Below are positions 43,852-51,604 of a stretch of DNA of 64,000 nt, in pieces. The translations under genes and the position numbers were made by a program. Source of the DNA: Streptomyces caatingaensis (GTDB lineage Bacteria; Actinomycetota; Actinomycetes; Streptomycetales; Streptomycetaceae); assembly GCF_001187435.1 (NCBI RefSeq), contig NZ_LFXA01000002.1, forward strand, positions 558,001-622,000, written 5' to 3'. Below the pieces are notes generated by a model. That model did not search any database. It worked only from the letters and a program-made list of their open reading frames with translations, and was not told the DNA's origin. How positions within the stretch are numbered: position 1 is the stretch's first letter; every line of letters begins with the position of its first letter.

Positions 43852-44744
43852 GCGCCGGGGGCCTGAAGGTCGGCGCGGTCGTCCTCACCATGGGCAACCG
43901 CCCCGACGAGCTGCGCGCGCTGCTGGAGTCCGTCGCCAAGCAGACCGGCGACCCGATCGAGGTCGTCCTCGTCGGCAACGGCTCCCCGCTGCCCGAGGTG
44001 TCCGTCCCCGGGCTGACCGTCCGCACCGTCGAGCTGCCCGAGAACGTGGGCATCCCGGCGGGCCGCAACGTCGGCATCGAGGCGTTCGGCCCGGCCGGCC
44101 GCGACGTGGACGTCCTGCTGTTCCTCGACGACGACGGGCTGCTGCCCCACCAGGACACGGCCCAGCTGTGCCGCGAGGCGTTCGAGGCCGACCCGAAGCT
44201 CGGGATCATCAGCTTCCGCATCGCCGATCCCGACACCGGTGTCACCCAGCGCCGCCACGTCCCGCGGCTGCGCGCCTCCGACCCGCTGCGCTCCTCGCGC
44301 GTGACGACCTTCCTGGGCGGCGCCAACGCGGCCCGCACCCGGGTCTTCGCCGAGGCCGGCCTGCTGCCGGACGACTTCTTCTACGCCCACGAGGAGACCG
44401 ACCTCGCCTGGCGGGCGCTGGACGCGGGCTGGATGATCGACTACCGGGCGGACATGGTCCTGCACCACCCGACCACCGCCCCCAGCCGGCACGCGGTCTA
44501 CCACCGCATGGTCGCCCGCAACCGGGTGTGGCTGGCCCGCCGCAACCTGCCCGCCGTGCTGGTCCCCGTCTACCTCGGGGTGTGGCTGCTGCTCACCCTG
44601 GCCCGCAGGCCCTCGGGCCCGGCGCTGCGCGCCTGGTTCGGCGGCTTCAAGGAGGGCTGGACGACGCCGTGCGGTCCGCGCCGGCCGATGAAGTGGCGTA
44701 CCGTGTGGCGACTGACCCGACTGGGTCGCCCGCCGGTGATCTGA
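43848..44744 (+). CDS. Family 2 glycosyltransferase
   Basis: A 298-residue GT-A glycosyltransferase. The nucleotide-binding N-terminus is VGAVVLTMGNRPDELRALLESVAKQ. The metal-binding motif is LLFLDDDGLL (D-x-D region). The acceptor-side motif is YAHEETDLAWRALDAGW, the ED-like base region of rhamnosyl/galactosyl GT2 enzymes. A hydrophobic segment near residue 240 (VLVPVYLGVWLLLTLA) could anchor it. Start overlaps the previous stop (ATGA). It probably adds sugar residues to the polymer exported by the ABC transporter downstream. Confidence 0.88.
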   Translation: MSAGGLKVGAVVLTMGNRPDELRALLESVAKQTGDPIEVVLVGNGSPLPEVSVPGLTVRTVELPENVGIPAGRNVGIEAFGPAGRDVDVLLFLDDDGLLPHQDTAQLCREAFEADPKLGIISFRIADPDTGVTQRRHVPRLRASDPLRSSRVTTFLGGANAARTRVFAEAGLLPDDFFYAHEETDLAWRALDAGWMIDYRADMVLHHPTTAPSRHAVYHRMVARNRVWLARRNLPAVLVPVYLGVWLLLTLARRPSGPALRAWFGGFKEGWTTPCGPRRPMKWRTVWRLTRLGRPPVI

Positions 44745-44768
44745 CAAGCTCTTGTCTGAGAGCATCGG

Positions 44769-44798
44769 GCGCTGCCGGGGGACCGCCCCCGGCAGCGC
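44769..44798 (+). terminator. Strong hairpin between the glycosyltransferase and ABC exporter genes
   Basis: GCGCTGCCGGGGG (44769-44781) pairs perfectly over 13 bp with 44786-44798 around an ACCG loop. No T-tract follows and the ABC gene starts 15 nt later, so it may attenuate or punctuate expression inside the run and need not fully stop it. Confidence 0.65.
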
Positions 44799-44813
44799 AC
44801 CTTGAGGACGAAA

Positions 44814-45767
44814 GTGTCAACAGTGAGCGAGACAACGCACGGCAGTGCGGTCGCCATGAGTGCTGCACCATCACCCGACGACGGGCTGTCGGCCGCCGAG
44901 CTGGCGAAGAAGTACGGCCTGTCGGTCAGCGGCGCCCGTCCGTCGCTGCCGGAGTACGCCCGGCAGCTGTGGGACCGGCGGCACTTCGTCGTCGCCTTCT
45001 CCCGGGCGAAGATGACGGCCCAGTACAGCCAGGCCAAGCTGGGCCAGGTGTGGCAGGTGGCCACCCCGCTGCTGAACGCCACCGTGTACTTCCTGATCTT
45101 CGGTCTGCTGATGCAGCAGAGCAAGGGCATGGGCATCCCGACGTACATCCCGTTCCTGGTGACGGGTGTGTTCGTCTTCACCTTCACCCAGAGCTCGGCG
45201 CTGTCGGGCGTGCGCGCCATCTCCGGCAACCTGGGGCTGGTGCGGGCCCTGCACTTCCCGCGCGCGGTGCTGCCGATCTCCTTCGCGCTCCAGCAGCTCC
45301 AGCAGCTGCTGTTCTCGATGATCGTGCTCTTCGCGTTCCTGCTCGGGTTCGGGCACATGCCCAAGCCGTCCTGGCTGCTGATCGTCCCGGTGCTGGCCCT
45401 CCAGTTCGTCTTCAACACCGGCCTGGCGATGATCCTGGCCCGGCTGGGCAGCAAGACCCCCGACCTGGCGCAGCTGCTGCCGTTCATCCTGCGCACCTGG
45501 ATGTACGCGTCCGGCGTCATGTACAGCCTCGTCGAGGCGCTGAAGAAGACGCACGCCCCCGGCTGGCTCGTGGACGTGCTGAGCGCCAACCCGGCCGCCG
45601 TCTACATCAACCTGATGCGCGACGCCCTGATCAGCGGCCACGCGGCGCACAAGCACATCGTCCTCCCGCAGCACGTGTGGGCGCTGGGCGTGGGCTGGGC
45701 GCTGCTCGTCGGCGTCGGGGGCTTCGTGTTCTTCTGGAAGGCTGAGGAGCAGTACGGCCGTGGCTGA
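44814..45767 (+). CDS. ABC-2 type polysaccharide/teichoic acid export permease (TagG/Wzm-like)
   Basis: A 317-residue membrane permease with six helices. A cytoplasmic N-terminal ~75 residues contains the amphipathic region FSRAKMTAQYSQAKLGQVWQVATPLLNATVYFLIFG, characteristic of ABC-2 exporters of surface glycans. It forms a channel with the following ATPase. The GTG at 44814 has GAGG 7 nt upstream; a TTG at 44802 would overlap that site. The last codons overlap the ATPase start (GTGGCTGA). Confidence 0.9.
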   Translation: MSTVSETTHGSAVAMSAAPSPDDGLSAAELAKKYGLSVSGARPSLPEYARQLWDRRHFVVAFSRAKMTAQYSQAKLGQVWQVATPLLNATVYFLIFGLLMQQSKGMGIPTYIPFLVTGVFVFTFTQSSALSGVRAISGNLGLVRALHFPRAVLPISFALQQLQQLLFSMIVLFAFLLGFGHMPKPSWLLIVPVLALQFVFNTGLAMILARLGSKTPDLAQLLPFILRTWMYASGVMYSLVEALKKTHAPGWLVDVLSANPAAVYINLMRDALISGHAAHKHIVLPQHVWALGVGWALLVGVGGFVFFWKAEEQYGRG

Positions 45768-46536
45768 GCAGAACGACACCCGCATCCCCACCGTCATCGC
45801 GGACGACGTCCACATCGTCTACCGCGTCTACGGCGGCAACACCGGCCGCGGCAGCGCGACCGCCGCCCTCAACCGCCTGGTGCGGCGCAAGCCCGGCGCC
45901 GGCGTCCGCGAGGTGCACGCGGTCAAGGGCGTGAGCTTCACCGCCTACCGCGGGCAGGCCATCGGCCTCATCGGCTCCAACGGCTCCGGCAAGTCGACGC
46001 TGCTGAAGGCGATCGCCGGGCTGCTGCCCACCGAGCGCGGCAAGGTCTACACCGACGGCCAGCCGTCCCTGCTGGGCGTCAACGCCGCGATGATGAACGA
46101 CCTGACCGGCGAGCGGAACGTCATCCTCGGCGGCCTCGCCATGGGCATGTCCCGCGAGGAGATCCGCAGCCGCTACCAGGGCATCGTCGACTTCTCCGGC
46201 ATCAACGAGAAGGGCGACTTCATCACCCTGCCGATGCGGACGTACTCCTCCGGCATGGCGGCCCGGCTGCGCTTCTCCATCGCCGCGGCCAAGGACCACG
46301 ACGTGCTGATGATCGACGAGGCGCTGGCCACCGGCGACCGCGCGTTCCAGAAGCGCTCCGAGGCGCGGGTGCGCGAGCTGCGCCAGGAGGCCGGCACCGT
46401 CTTCCTCGTCAGCCACAACAACCGCTCCATCCGCGACACTTGTGACCGCGTCCTGTGGCTGGAGCGCGGCGAGCTGCTGATGGACGGCCCGACGGACGAG
46501 GTGGTCCGGGCGTACGAGAAGGAGACCGCCCGCTGA
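45760..46536 (+). CDS. ABC transporter ATP-binding protein (TagH/Wzt-like)
   Basis: A 258-residue ATPase of the glycan-export subfamily. Walker A is GSNGSGKST, the signature is YSSGMAARLRFSIA, and Walker B is VLMIDEALATGD; this SSGM and DEALATGD pair is specific to TagH/Wzt-type exporters. It lacks the C-terminal carbohydrate-binding domain of some Wzt proteins, so export probably needs no terminal-cap recognition. GAGGAG precedes the GTG at 45760, which overlaps the permease gene by 8 bp. Confidence 0.92.
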   Translation: MAEQNDTRIPTVIADDVHIVYRVYGGNTGRGSATAALNRLVRRKPGAGVREVHAVKGVSFTAYRGQAIGLIGSNGSGKSTLLKAIAGLLPTERGKVYTDGQPSLLGVNAAMMNDLTGERNVILGGLAMGMSREEIRSRYQGIVDFSGINEKGDFITLPMRTYSSGMAARLRFSIAAAKDHDVLMIDEALATGDRAFQKRSEARVRELRQEAGTVFLVSHNNRSIRDTCDRVLWLERGELLMDGPTDEVVRAYEKETAR

Positions 46537-46556
46537 CCTCGGGCGTCCCGTCCCGG

Positions 46557-46596
46557 CCGAGGCCCCCGCCGCCGTCACCGGTGGCGGGGGCCTCGG
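46557..46596 (+). terminator. Terminator of the surface-polymer cluster
   Basis: CCGAGGCCCCCGCC (46557-46570) pairs with 46583-46596 over 14 bp. The inner bases extend the stem to about 18 pairs with a TCAC loop, and TCCTTCCCC follows. It separates this cluster from the hopanoid operon. Confidence 0.88.
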
Positions 46597-46887
46597 TCCT
46601 TCCCCGGATTTTCCCCTGATGTGCGAAGTGACACCAACTGGCATATTGACTGGGTCGCGTCGGGGGCGGCGTGGCATTGTATGGATCAAGCACGGACCTC
46701 GGCGACGGCCGGACTCCTGTACGGCGTACGCTGTACCGTGCTCGGGCGGCCCCCGCACCGTGGGGGTGGTGCGCCGTGATGACGTGCCGGGGCGGCTTCC
46801 GGGGGAGCCAGGGCGGGAGGTCGCGCAGCGGCGTGTCCGAAATAGGATGTTCTGGGTCGGCAGTGTAGAACGGGAGATGTGACGGCG
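46597..46887. other. Promoter region of the hopanoid operon
   Basis: The 291-base gap is less GC-rich near 46600-46690 (for example CATATTGACTGGG). TTGACT at 46645-46650 and TAGAAC at 46866-46871 are promoter-like boxes, but I see no pair with good spacing. There is no gene. Confidence 0.4.
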
Positions 46888-46962
46888 ATGGCTGTATCGG
46901 CAGCGGGGCCTCTCCAGATCAGAGGCGCGTCCGTCGTCTTCGGTCCGGGCAGCCCGCGATGA
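46888..46962 (+). CDS. 24-residue upstream ORF coupled to hpnC
   Basis: ATG at 46888 follows GGGAG, and 24 codons end in a TGA that overlaps the hpnC start (ATGA at 46959-46962). hpnC has no good ribosome site of its own, so translation of this short ORF could drive hpnC. The peptide (MAVSAAGPLQIRGASVVFG...) resembles nothing I know. It may be only a leader; its protein product is unproven. Confidence 0.4.
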   Translation: MAVSAAGPLQIRGASVVFGPGSPR

Positions 46963-47846
46963 CCGCGGGGACGGACACGCACGCGCGTTCCGTGCTCGAC
47001 AAGGCCGCGCACGAGAACTTCCCGGTCGCCCCCTTCTTCCTGCCGCGCCGCTGGCGGGACGACCTGATGGCCGTCTACGGATACGCCCGCCTCGTCGACG
47101 ACATCGGCGACGGCGACCTCGCCCCCGGCGGGCGCGACGCCGAGCTCCTGGGTCTCGACCGCGAGCAGGTGCACGACAGACTCGCCATGCTCGACGCCTT
47201 CGAGGCCGACCTGCGGCGCGTCTTCGACGGCGGCACCGGCCCCCGCCATCCGCTGCTGCGCGGACTGCGGCCCACCGTCCGGCGCTGCGGCCTGACCCCC
47301 GAGCCCTTCCTCGGCCTCATCGAGGCCAACCGCCAGGACCAGAAGGTGCGCCGCTACGCCACCTACGCGGACCTCCTGGCCTACTGCGAGCTGTCGGCGA
47401 ACCCCGTCGGCCGGCTCGTCCTCGGCATCACGGGCACGGAGACCCCCGAACGGATCCGCCGCTCGGACGCGATCTGCACCGCGCTGCAGATCGTCGAGCA
47501 CATCCAGGACGTGGCCGAGGACCTCGGGCGCGACCGCGTCTACCTCCCGGCCGAGGACATGGAGCGCTTCCGGGTGACCGAGGCCGACCTCGCCCGCCCC
47601 ACCGGCGGCGCGTCGGTGCGCGCCCTGGTCGCGTACGAGGCGGAACGCGCCCACGACCTGCTGAATGAAGGCACCCCCCTGGTGGGTAGCGTCCGAGGCA
47701 GGCTGAAGGTGTTGCTCGCGGGGTTCGTGGGCGGGGGGAGGGCCGCGCTCCGCGCGGTCGCCGCCGCAGGACACGACGTACTTCCCGGACCGCCCAAGCC
47801 CACCAGGCTCGGCCTGCTGCGCGAGGTGGGGGCGACACTGCGATGA
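46959..47846 (+). CDS. hpnC: Squalene synthase HpnC (hydroxysqualene synthase)
   Basis: A 295-residue trans-prenyltransferase-like protein of the squalene/phytoene synthase family. The two Asp-rich motifs are YARLVDDIGD (about 47-56) and QIVEHIQDVAEDLGRDRVYLP. HpnC converts presqualene diphosphate to hydroxysqualene; HpnD makes the presqualene diphosphate and HpnE dehydroxylates to squalene. Its N-terminus NFPVAPFFLPRRWRDDLMAVYGYAR is typical for HpnC. Stop and hpnD start overlap (ATGA). Confidence 0.92.
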   Translation: MTAGTDTHARSVLDKAAHENFPVAPFFLPRRWRDDLMAVYGYARLVDDIGDGDLAPGGRDAELLGLDREQVHDRLAMLDAFEADLRRVFDGGTGPRHPLLRGLRPTVRRCGLTPEPFLGLIEANRQDQKVRRYATYADLLAYCELSANPVGRLVLGITGTETPERIRRSDAICTALQIVEHIQDVAEDLGRDRVYLPAEDMERFRVTEADLARPTGGASVRALVAYEAERAHDLLNEGTPLVGSVRGRLKVLLAGFVGGGRAALRAVAAAGHDVLPGPPKPTRLGLLREVGATLR

Positions 47847-48802
47847 GAGGGGTGAGCGGGACCGTGACCGGAACGCCGCACGCGTCCGCGCCGGTACTCG
47901 CCGCGTACAGCTACTGCGAGGCCGTCACCGCACGGCAGGCCGGCAACTTCAGCTACGGCATCAGGCTGCTGCCCACCGCGAAGCGACGGGCCATGTCGGC
48001 GCTCTACGCGTTCTCGCGGCGGGTGGACGACATCGGCGACGGCCCGCTGGACGACGAGGCCAAGCGGCTCCGGCTGGAGGAGACGCGCACGGTGCTCGGC
48101 AGGATCAGGAACGGCGAGGTCGACGAGGACGACACCGACCCGGTGGCCGTCGCGCTGGCGCACGCCGCGCGCCGCTTCCCCCTTCCACTCGGCGCGCTGG
48201 ACGAACTGATCGACGGCGTCCAGATGGACGTTCGCGGCCAGACCTACGAGACCTGGGACGACCTGGCGGTCTACTGCCAGTGCGTCGCGGGCTCCATCGG
48301 GCGCCTCTCGCTGGGCGTGTTCGGCACCGTGCCCGGCGCGCGGGACACGGAACGTGCCGCGGAGTACGCCAACACGCTGGGCCTGGCGCTCCAGCTCACC
48401 AACATCCTGCGCGACGTGCGGGAGGACGCGGCCAACGGCCGTACCTATCTGCCCTCCGACGACCTCGCCAAGTTCGGCTGCTCCGCCGGCTTCGGCTCGC
48501 CGGTGCCGCCGCCCGGCGCCGACTTCACGGGTCTCGTGGCCTTCGAGGTGCGGCGCGCCCGCGCGCTGTTCGCCGAGGGCATGCGGCTGCTGCCGATGCT
48601 CGACCGGCGCAGCGGCGCCTGCGTCGCCGCCATGTCCGGCATCTACCGCCGGCTGCTGGAGCGCATCGCGGGGACGCCGCAGGCGGTCCTGCGCGGCCGG
48701 GTGTCGCTGCCCGGCCGGGAGAAGGCGCTGGTGGCCGTCCGCGGCCTGTCCGGTTACGACGCGCGCAGCGTGCACCGGCAGACCGCCAGGGGGCGCGCTT
48801 GA
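47843..48802 (+). CDS. hpnD: Presqualene diphosphate synthase HpnD
   Basis: A 319-residue squalene/phytoene-synthase-family enzyme with SRRVDDIGDG and LTNILRDVREDAANGRTYLP as its two Asp-rich Mg-diphosphate motifs. It condenses two farnesyl diphosphates to presqualene diphosphate. The segment FSYGIRLLPTAKRRAMSALYAFSRRVDD is typical of HpnD. The ATG at 47843 overlaps the hpnC stop; its TGA overlaps the next small ORF (TGATG). Confidence 0.93.
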   Translation: MRGVSGTVTGTPHASAPVLAAYSYCEAVTARQAGNFSYGIRLLPTAKRRAMSALYAFSRRVDDIGDGPLDDEAKRLRLEETRTVLGRIRNGEVDEDDTDPVAVALAHAARRFPLPLGALDELIDGVQMDVRGQTYETWDDLAVYCQCVAGSIGRLSLGVFGTVPGARDTERAAEYANTLGLALQLTNILRDVREDAANGRTYLPSDDLAKFGCSAGFGSPVPPPGADFTGLVAFEVRRARALFAEGMRLLPMLDRRSGACVAAMSGIYRRLLERIAGTPQAVLRGRVSLPGREKALVAVRGLSGYDARSVHRQTARGRA

Positions 48803-48921
48803 TGGCCCCGGCCCGCGGCGGCGGGCTCCCCGCGGATCCGTGGTCACCCGGCGTGACGAGCGGCGCAACCCTCCACGCCATGGACGCGTCCCTGACATCG
48901 ACCAAGGGGGTGGGAGCATGA
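48802..48921 (+). CDS. 39-residue hypothetical protein inside the hopanoid operon (possibly DUF6380)
   Basis: The ORF starts at an ATG that shares its A with the hpnD stop (TGATG) and stops at a TGA embedded in the hpnE start (ATGA), so it exactly fills the gap and is coupled on both sides. The peptide is MAPARGGGLPADPW... ending SGATLHAMDASLTSTKGVGA. It has no signal or membrane helix. The A-T-L-x-x-x-x-A-S-L-T pattern resembles the small DUF6380 proteins as I remember them, an uncertain match. Function unknown. Confidence 0.5.
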   Translation: MAPARGGGLPADPWSPGVTSGATLHAMDASLTSTKGVGA

Positions 48922-50351
48922 CCGAGCGCTCCGCGGACGCCGGCGGCCGTCCCGAGGGGACGGCCGCGGTGGTGATCGGGGGCGGGCTCGCCGGTGTCAC
49001 GGCGGCGCTCCGGCTCGCCGACGCCGGGCTGCGCGTGACCCTGCTGGAGGGGCGCCCCCGGCTGGGCGGCCTCGCCTTCTCCTTCCGCCGCGGCGAGCTG
49101 ACCGTCGACAACGGCCAGCACGTCTTCCTGCGCTGCTGCACGGCCTACCGCGGCTTCCTGGAGCGGATCTCGGCGGACCACCTCGTCACCCTGCAGGACC
49201 GGCTCGACGTGCCGGTCCTCGACGTCGGGCACCGCTCGGGCCGTCCGCGCCTGGGCCGGCTGCGCCGCACCGCGCTGCCCGTCCCGCTGCACCTGGCGGC
49301 GAGCCTGGCGACGTATCCGCACCTGTCGCCCGCCGAGCGCGCGTCCGTCGGGCGCGCCGCGCTCGCGCTGCGCGGGCTCGACCCGGCCGACCCGGCGCTG
49401 GACGACGTGGACTTCGCCACCTGGCTGCACCGGCACGGCCAGTCGGCCCGTACGGTCGAGGCGCTGTGGGACCTCGTCGGCGTGGCCACGCTGAACGCCA
49501 CCGCCGACCGGGCGTCGCTGGGGCTGGCCGCCATGGTCTTCAAGACCGGCCTGCTCTCGGAGGCCGGCGCCGCCGACATCGGCTGGGCGGCCGTGCCGCT
49601 CGGCGAGCTGCACGACGTCCGGGCCCGCGCGGCCCTGGAGAAGGCCGGCGTACGGGTCGAGCTGCGCACCCGCGTCACCGGGGTCGCCCGGGACGCGGAC
49701 GGGGCCTGGCAGGTCGACACCGAGGCGGGGCCCGGCGAGGCCGGGCGGCTGGCCGCCGGCACCGTCGTCCTCGCCGTTCCCCAGCGCGAGGCCCACGCCC
49801 TGCTGCCCGAGGGCGCCCTCGCCGACCGGTCGCGGCTGCTCGGGATCGGCACCGCGCCGATCCTCAACCTGCACGTCGTCTACGACCGCAAGGTGCTGCG
49901 GCGGCCGTTCTTCACGGCCCTCGGCAGCCCCGTGCAGTGGGTCTTCGACCGCACGCACTCCTCGGGGCTGGCGGCCCGCTCGGGGCACGGCCAGTACCTG
50001 GCGGTGTCCCAGTCGGCCGCGCAGGACGACATCGACCGGCCCGTGGCCGAGCTGCGGGCGCGCTATCTGCCCGAGCTGGAGCGGCTGTTGCCCGCCGCCC
50101 GCGGCGCGGCCGTGCGCGACTTCTTCGTGACCCGGGAGCGGACCGCGACGTTCGCCCCGTCCCCGGGCGTCGGCCGGCTGCGGCCGGGCGCCCGCACCGA
50201 CGCGCCGGGCCTCTTTCTGGCCGGCGCGTGGACCGCCACCGGCTGGCCCGCGACGATGGAGGGCGCCGTGCGCAGCGGTCGCAGCGCCGCCGACGCGGCC
50301 CTCTCCGGGCTCGGCCGGGCCGGCGACCGTCCCGTGCGGGAGGCGGTTTGA
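48918..50351 (+). CDS. hpnE: Hydroxysqualene dehydroxylase HpnE
   Basis: A 477-residue FAD-dependent amine-oxidase-fold protein. The FAD motif is AAVVIGGGLAGVTAALRLADAG, followed by RLGGLAFSF and the family DNGQHVFLRCCTAYRGFLERI; the C-terminus has LAGAWTATGWPATMEGAVRSGRSAA. It reduces hydroxysqualene to squalene. GGGAG precedes the ATG at 48918. A signal peptide is absent, as expected of a cytosolic or membrane-associated enzyme. Confidence 0.92.
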   Translation: MTERSADAGGRPEGTAAVVIGGGLAGVTAALRLADAGLRVTLLEGRPRLGGLAFSFRRGELTVDNGQHVFLRCCTAYRGFLERISADHLVTLQDRLDVPVLDVGHRSGRPRLGRLRRTALPVPLHLAASLATYPHLSPAERASVGRAALALRGLDPADPALDDVDFATWLHRHGQSARTVEALWDLVGVATLNATADRASLGLAAMVFKTGLLSEAGAADIGWAAVPLGELHDVRARAALEKAGVRVELRTRVTGVARDADGAWQVDTEAGPGEAGRLAAGTVVLAVPQREAHALLPEGALADRSRLLGIGTAPILNLHVVYDRKVLRRPFFTALGSPVQWVFDRTHSSGLAARSGHGQYLAVSQSAAQDDIDRPVAELRARYLPELERLLPAARGAAVRDFFVTRERTATFAPSPGVGRLRPGARTDAPGLFLAGAWTATGWPATMEGAVRSGRSAADAALSGLGRAGDRPVREAV

Positions 50352-50421
50352 CCCAGCGAGCCACCCATTCGTGCGTCACCCGAACGGGGCGCGCGTGAGC
50401 ACGATCACCAGAGGAGAGACC

Positions 50422-51486
50422 GTGACTTCGGCGATCCCAGCATGCGACACCGGGGACGTCAGCGCCCTGTTGGAGCGCGGACGGACGCTTGCCACGCCGG
50501 TGTTGCGTGCCGCCGTGAACCGGCTCGCGGCACCCATGGACACCGTCGCCGCCTACCACTTCGGCTGGATCGACGCCGACGGCCGGCCCGCCCACGGCGA
50601 CAGCGGCAAGGCCGTCCGCCCGGCCCTGGCCCTGCTGTCGGCCGAGGCGGCCGGCGCCGCGCCCGAGACCGGTGTGCCCGGGGCCGTCGCCGTCGAGCTC
50701 GTGCACAACTTCTCGCTGCTGCACGACGACTTGATGGACGGCGACGAGCAGCGCCGGCACCGCGACACGGTGTGGAAGGTGCACGGTCCGGCCCAGGCCA
50801 TCCTCGTCGGCGACGCCCTCTTCGCGCTCGCGAACGAACTGCTGCTGGAGCTCGGCACCGCCGAGGCCGGCCGGGCCACCCGCCGGCTGACCACCGCGAC
50901 CCGCAAGCTGATCGACGGCCAGGCCCAGGACATCTCCTACGAGCACCGCGAGCGGGTCACGGTGGCGGAGTGCCTGGAGATGGAGGGCAACAAGACCGGC
51001 GCCCTCCTCGCCTGCGCCGCCTCCATCGGCGCCGTCCTCGGCGGCGCCGACGACCGCACGGCCGACGTCCTGGAGGCGTACGGCTACCACATGGGCCTCG
51101 CCTTCCAGGCGGTGGACGACCTGCTGGGCATCTGGGGCGACCCGGAGGCCACCGGCAAGCAGACCTGGAGCGACCTGCGCCAGCGCAAGAAGTCCCTCCC
51201 GGTCGTGGCGGCCCTGGCGGCCGGCGGCCCCGCCTCCGAGCGGCTCGCCCGCATCCTCGCCGAGGACGCCAAGCTCACCGACGCCCAACTGGCCGACTTC
51301 GACGAGGAAGAATTCGCCAGCCGGGCGGCGTTGATCGAGGAGGCCGGCGGCCGGGAGTGGACCTCCCAGGAGGCCCGCCGGCAGCACGCCACGGCGATCG
51401 AGGCGCTGGACGGAGTTGACATTCCCTCCGCCGTCCGGGCGCAGCTCGTCGCCCTGTCCGACTTCGTTGTAGTACGAAAGAGATGA
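50422..51486 (+). CDS. Polyprenyl (farnesyl) diphosphate synthase of the hopanoid operon
   Basis: A 354-residue trans-prenyl diphosphate synthase. The first Asp-rich motif is LLHDDLMDGD and the second is FQAVDDLLGIWGD; the basic GGKAVRP-like motif is GKAVRPALALLSAE. In this operon it most likely makes farnesyl diphosphate for HpnD, although chain length cannot be read safely. AGGAG lies 5 nt before the GTG at 50422, so I choose it. GTGs at 50398 and 50371 in the same frame would add 8 or 17 residues. Confidence 0.88.
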   Translation: MTSAIPACDTGDVSALLERGRTLATPVLRAAVNRLAAPMDTVAAYHFGWIDADGRPAHGDSGKAVRPALALLSAEAAGAAPETGVPGAVAVELVHNFSLLHDDLMDGDEQRRHRDTVWKVHGPAQAILVGDALFALANELLLELGTAEAGRATRRLTTATRKLIDGQAQDISYEHRERVTVAECLEMEGNKTGALLACAASIGAVLGGADDRTADVLEAYGYHMGLAFQAVDDLLGIWGDPEATGKQTWSDLRQRKKSLPVVAALAAGGPASERLARILAEDAKLTDAQLADFDEEEFASRAALIEEAGGREWTSQEARRQHATAIEALDGVDIPSAVRAQLVALSDFVVVRKR

Positions 51487-51604
51487 TGTTTATTCGTACG
51501 CACTAGCCATCGCGGTCGCCGGCCGGCGCCAGCTCGCGTCGGCCGACGGAAACCCCAGGTACGGCAGTACGGCAGAGAAGCAACTCACTGCATTAGGGGA
51601 ATTC

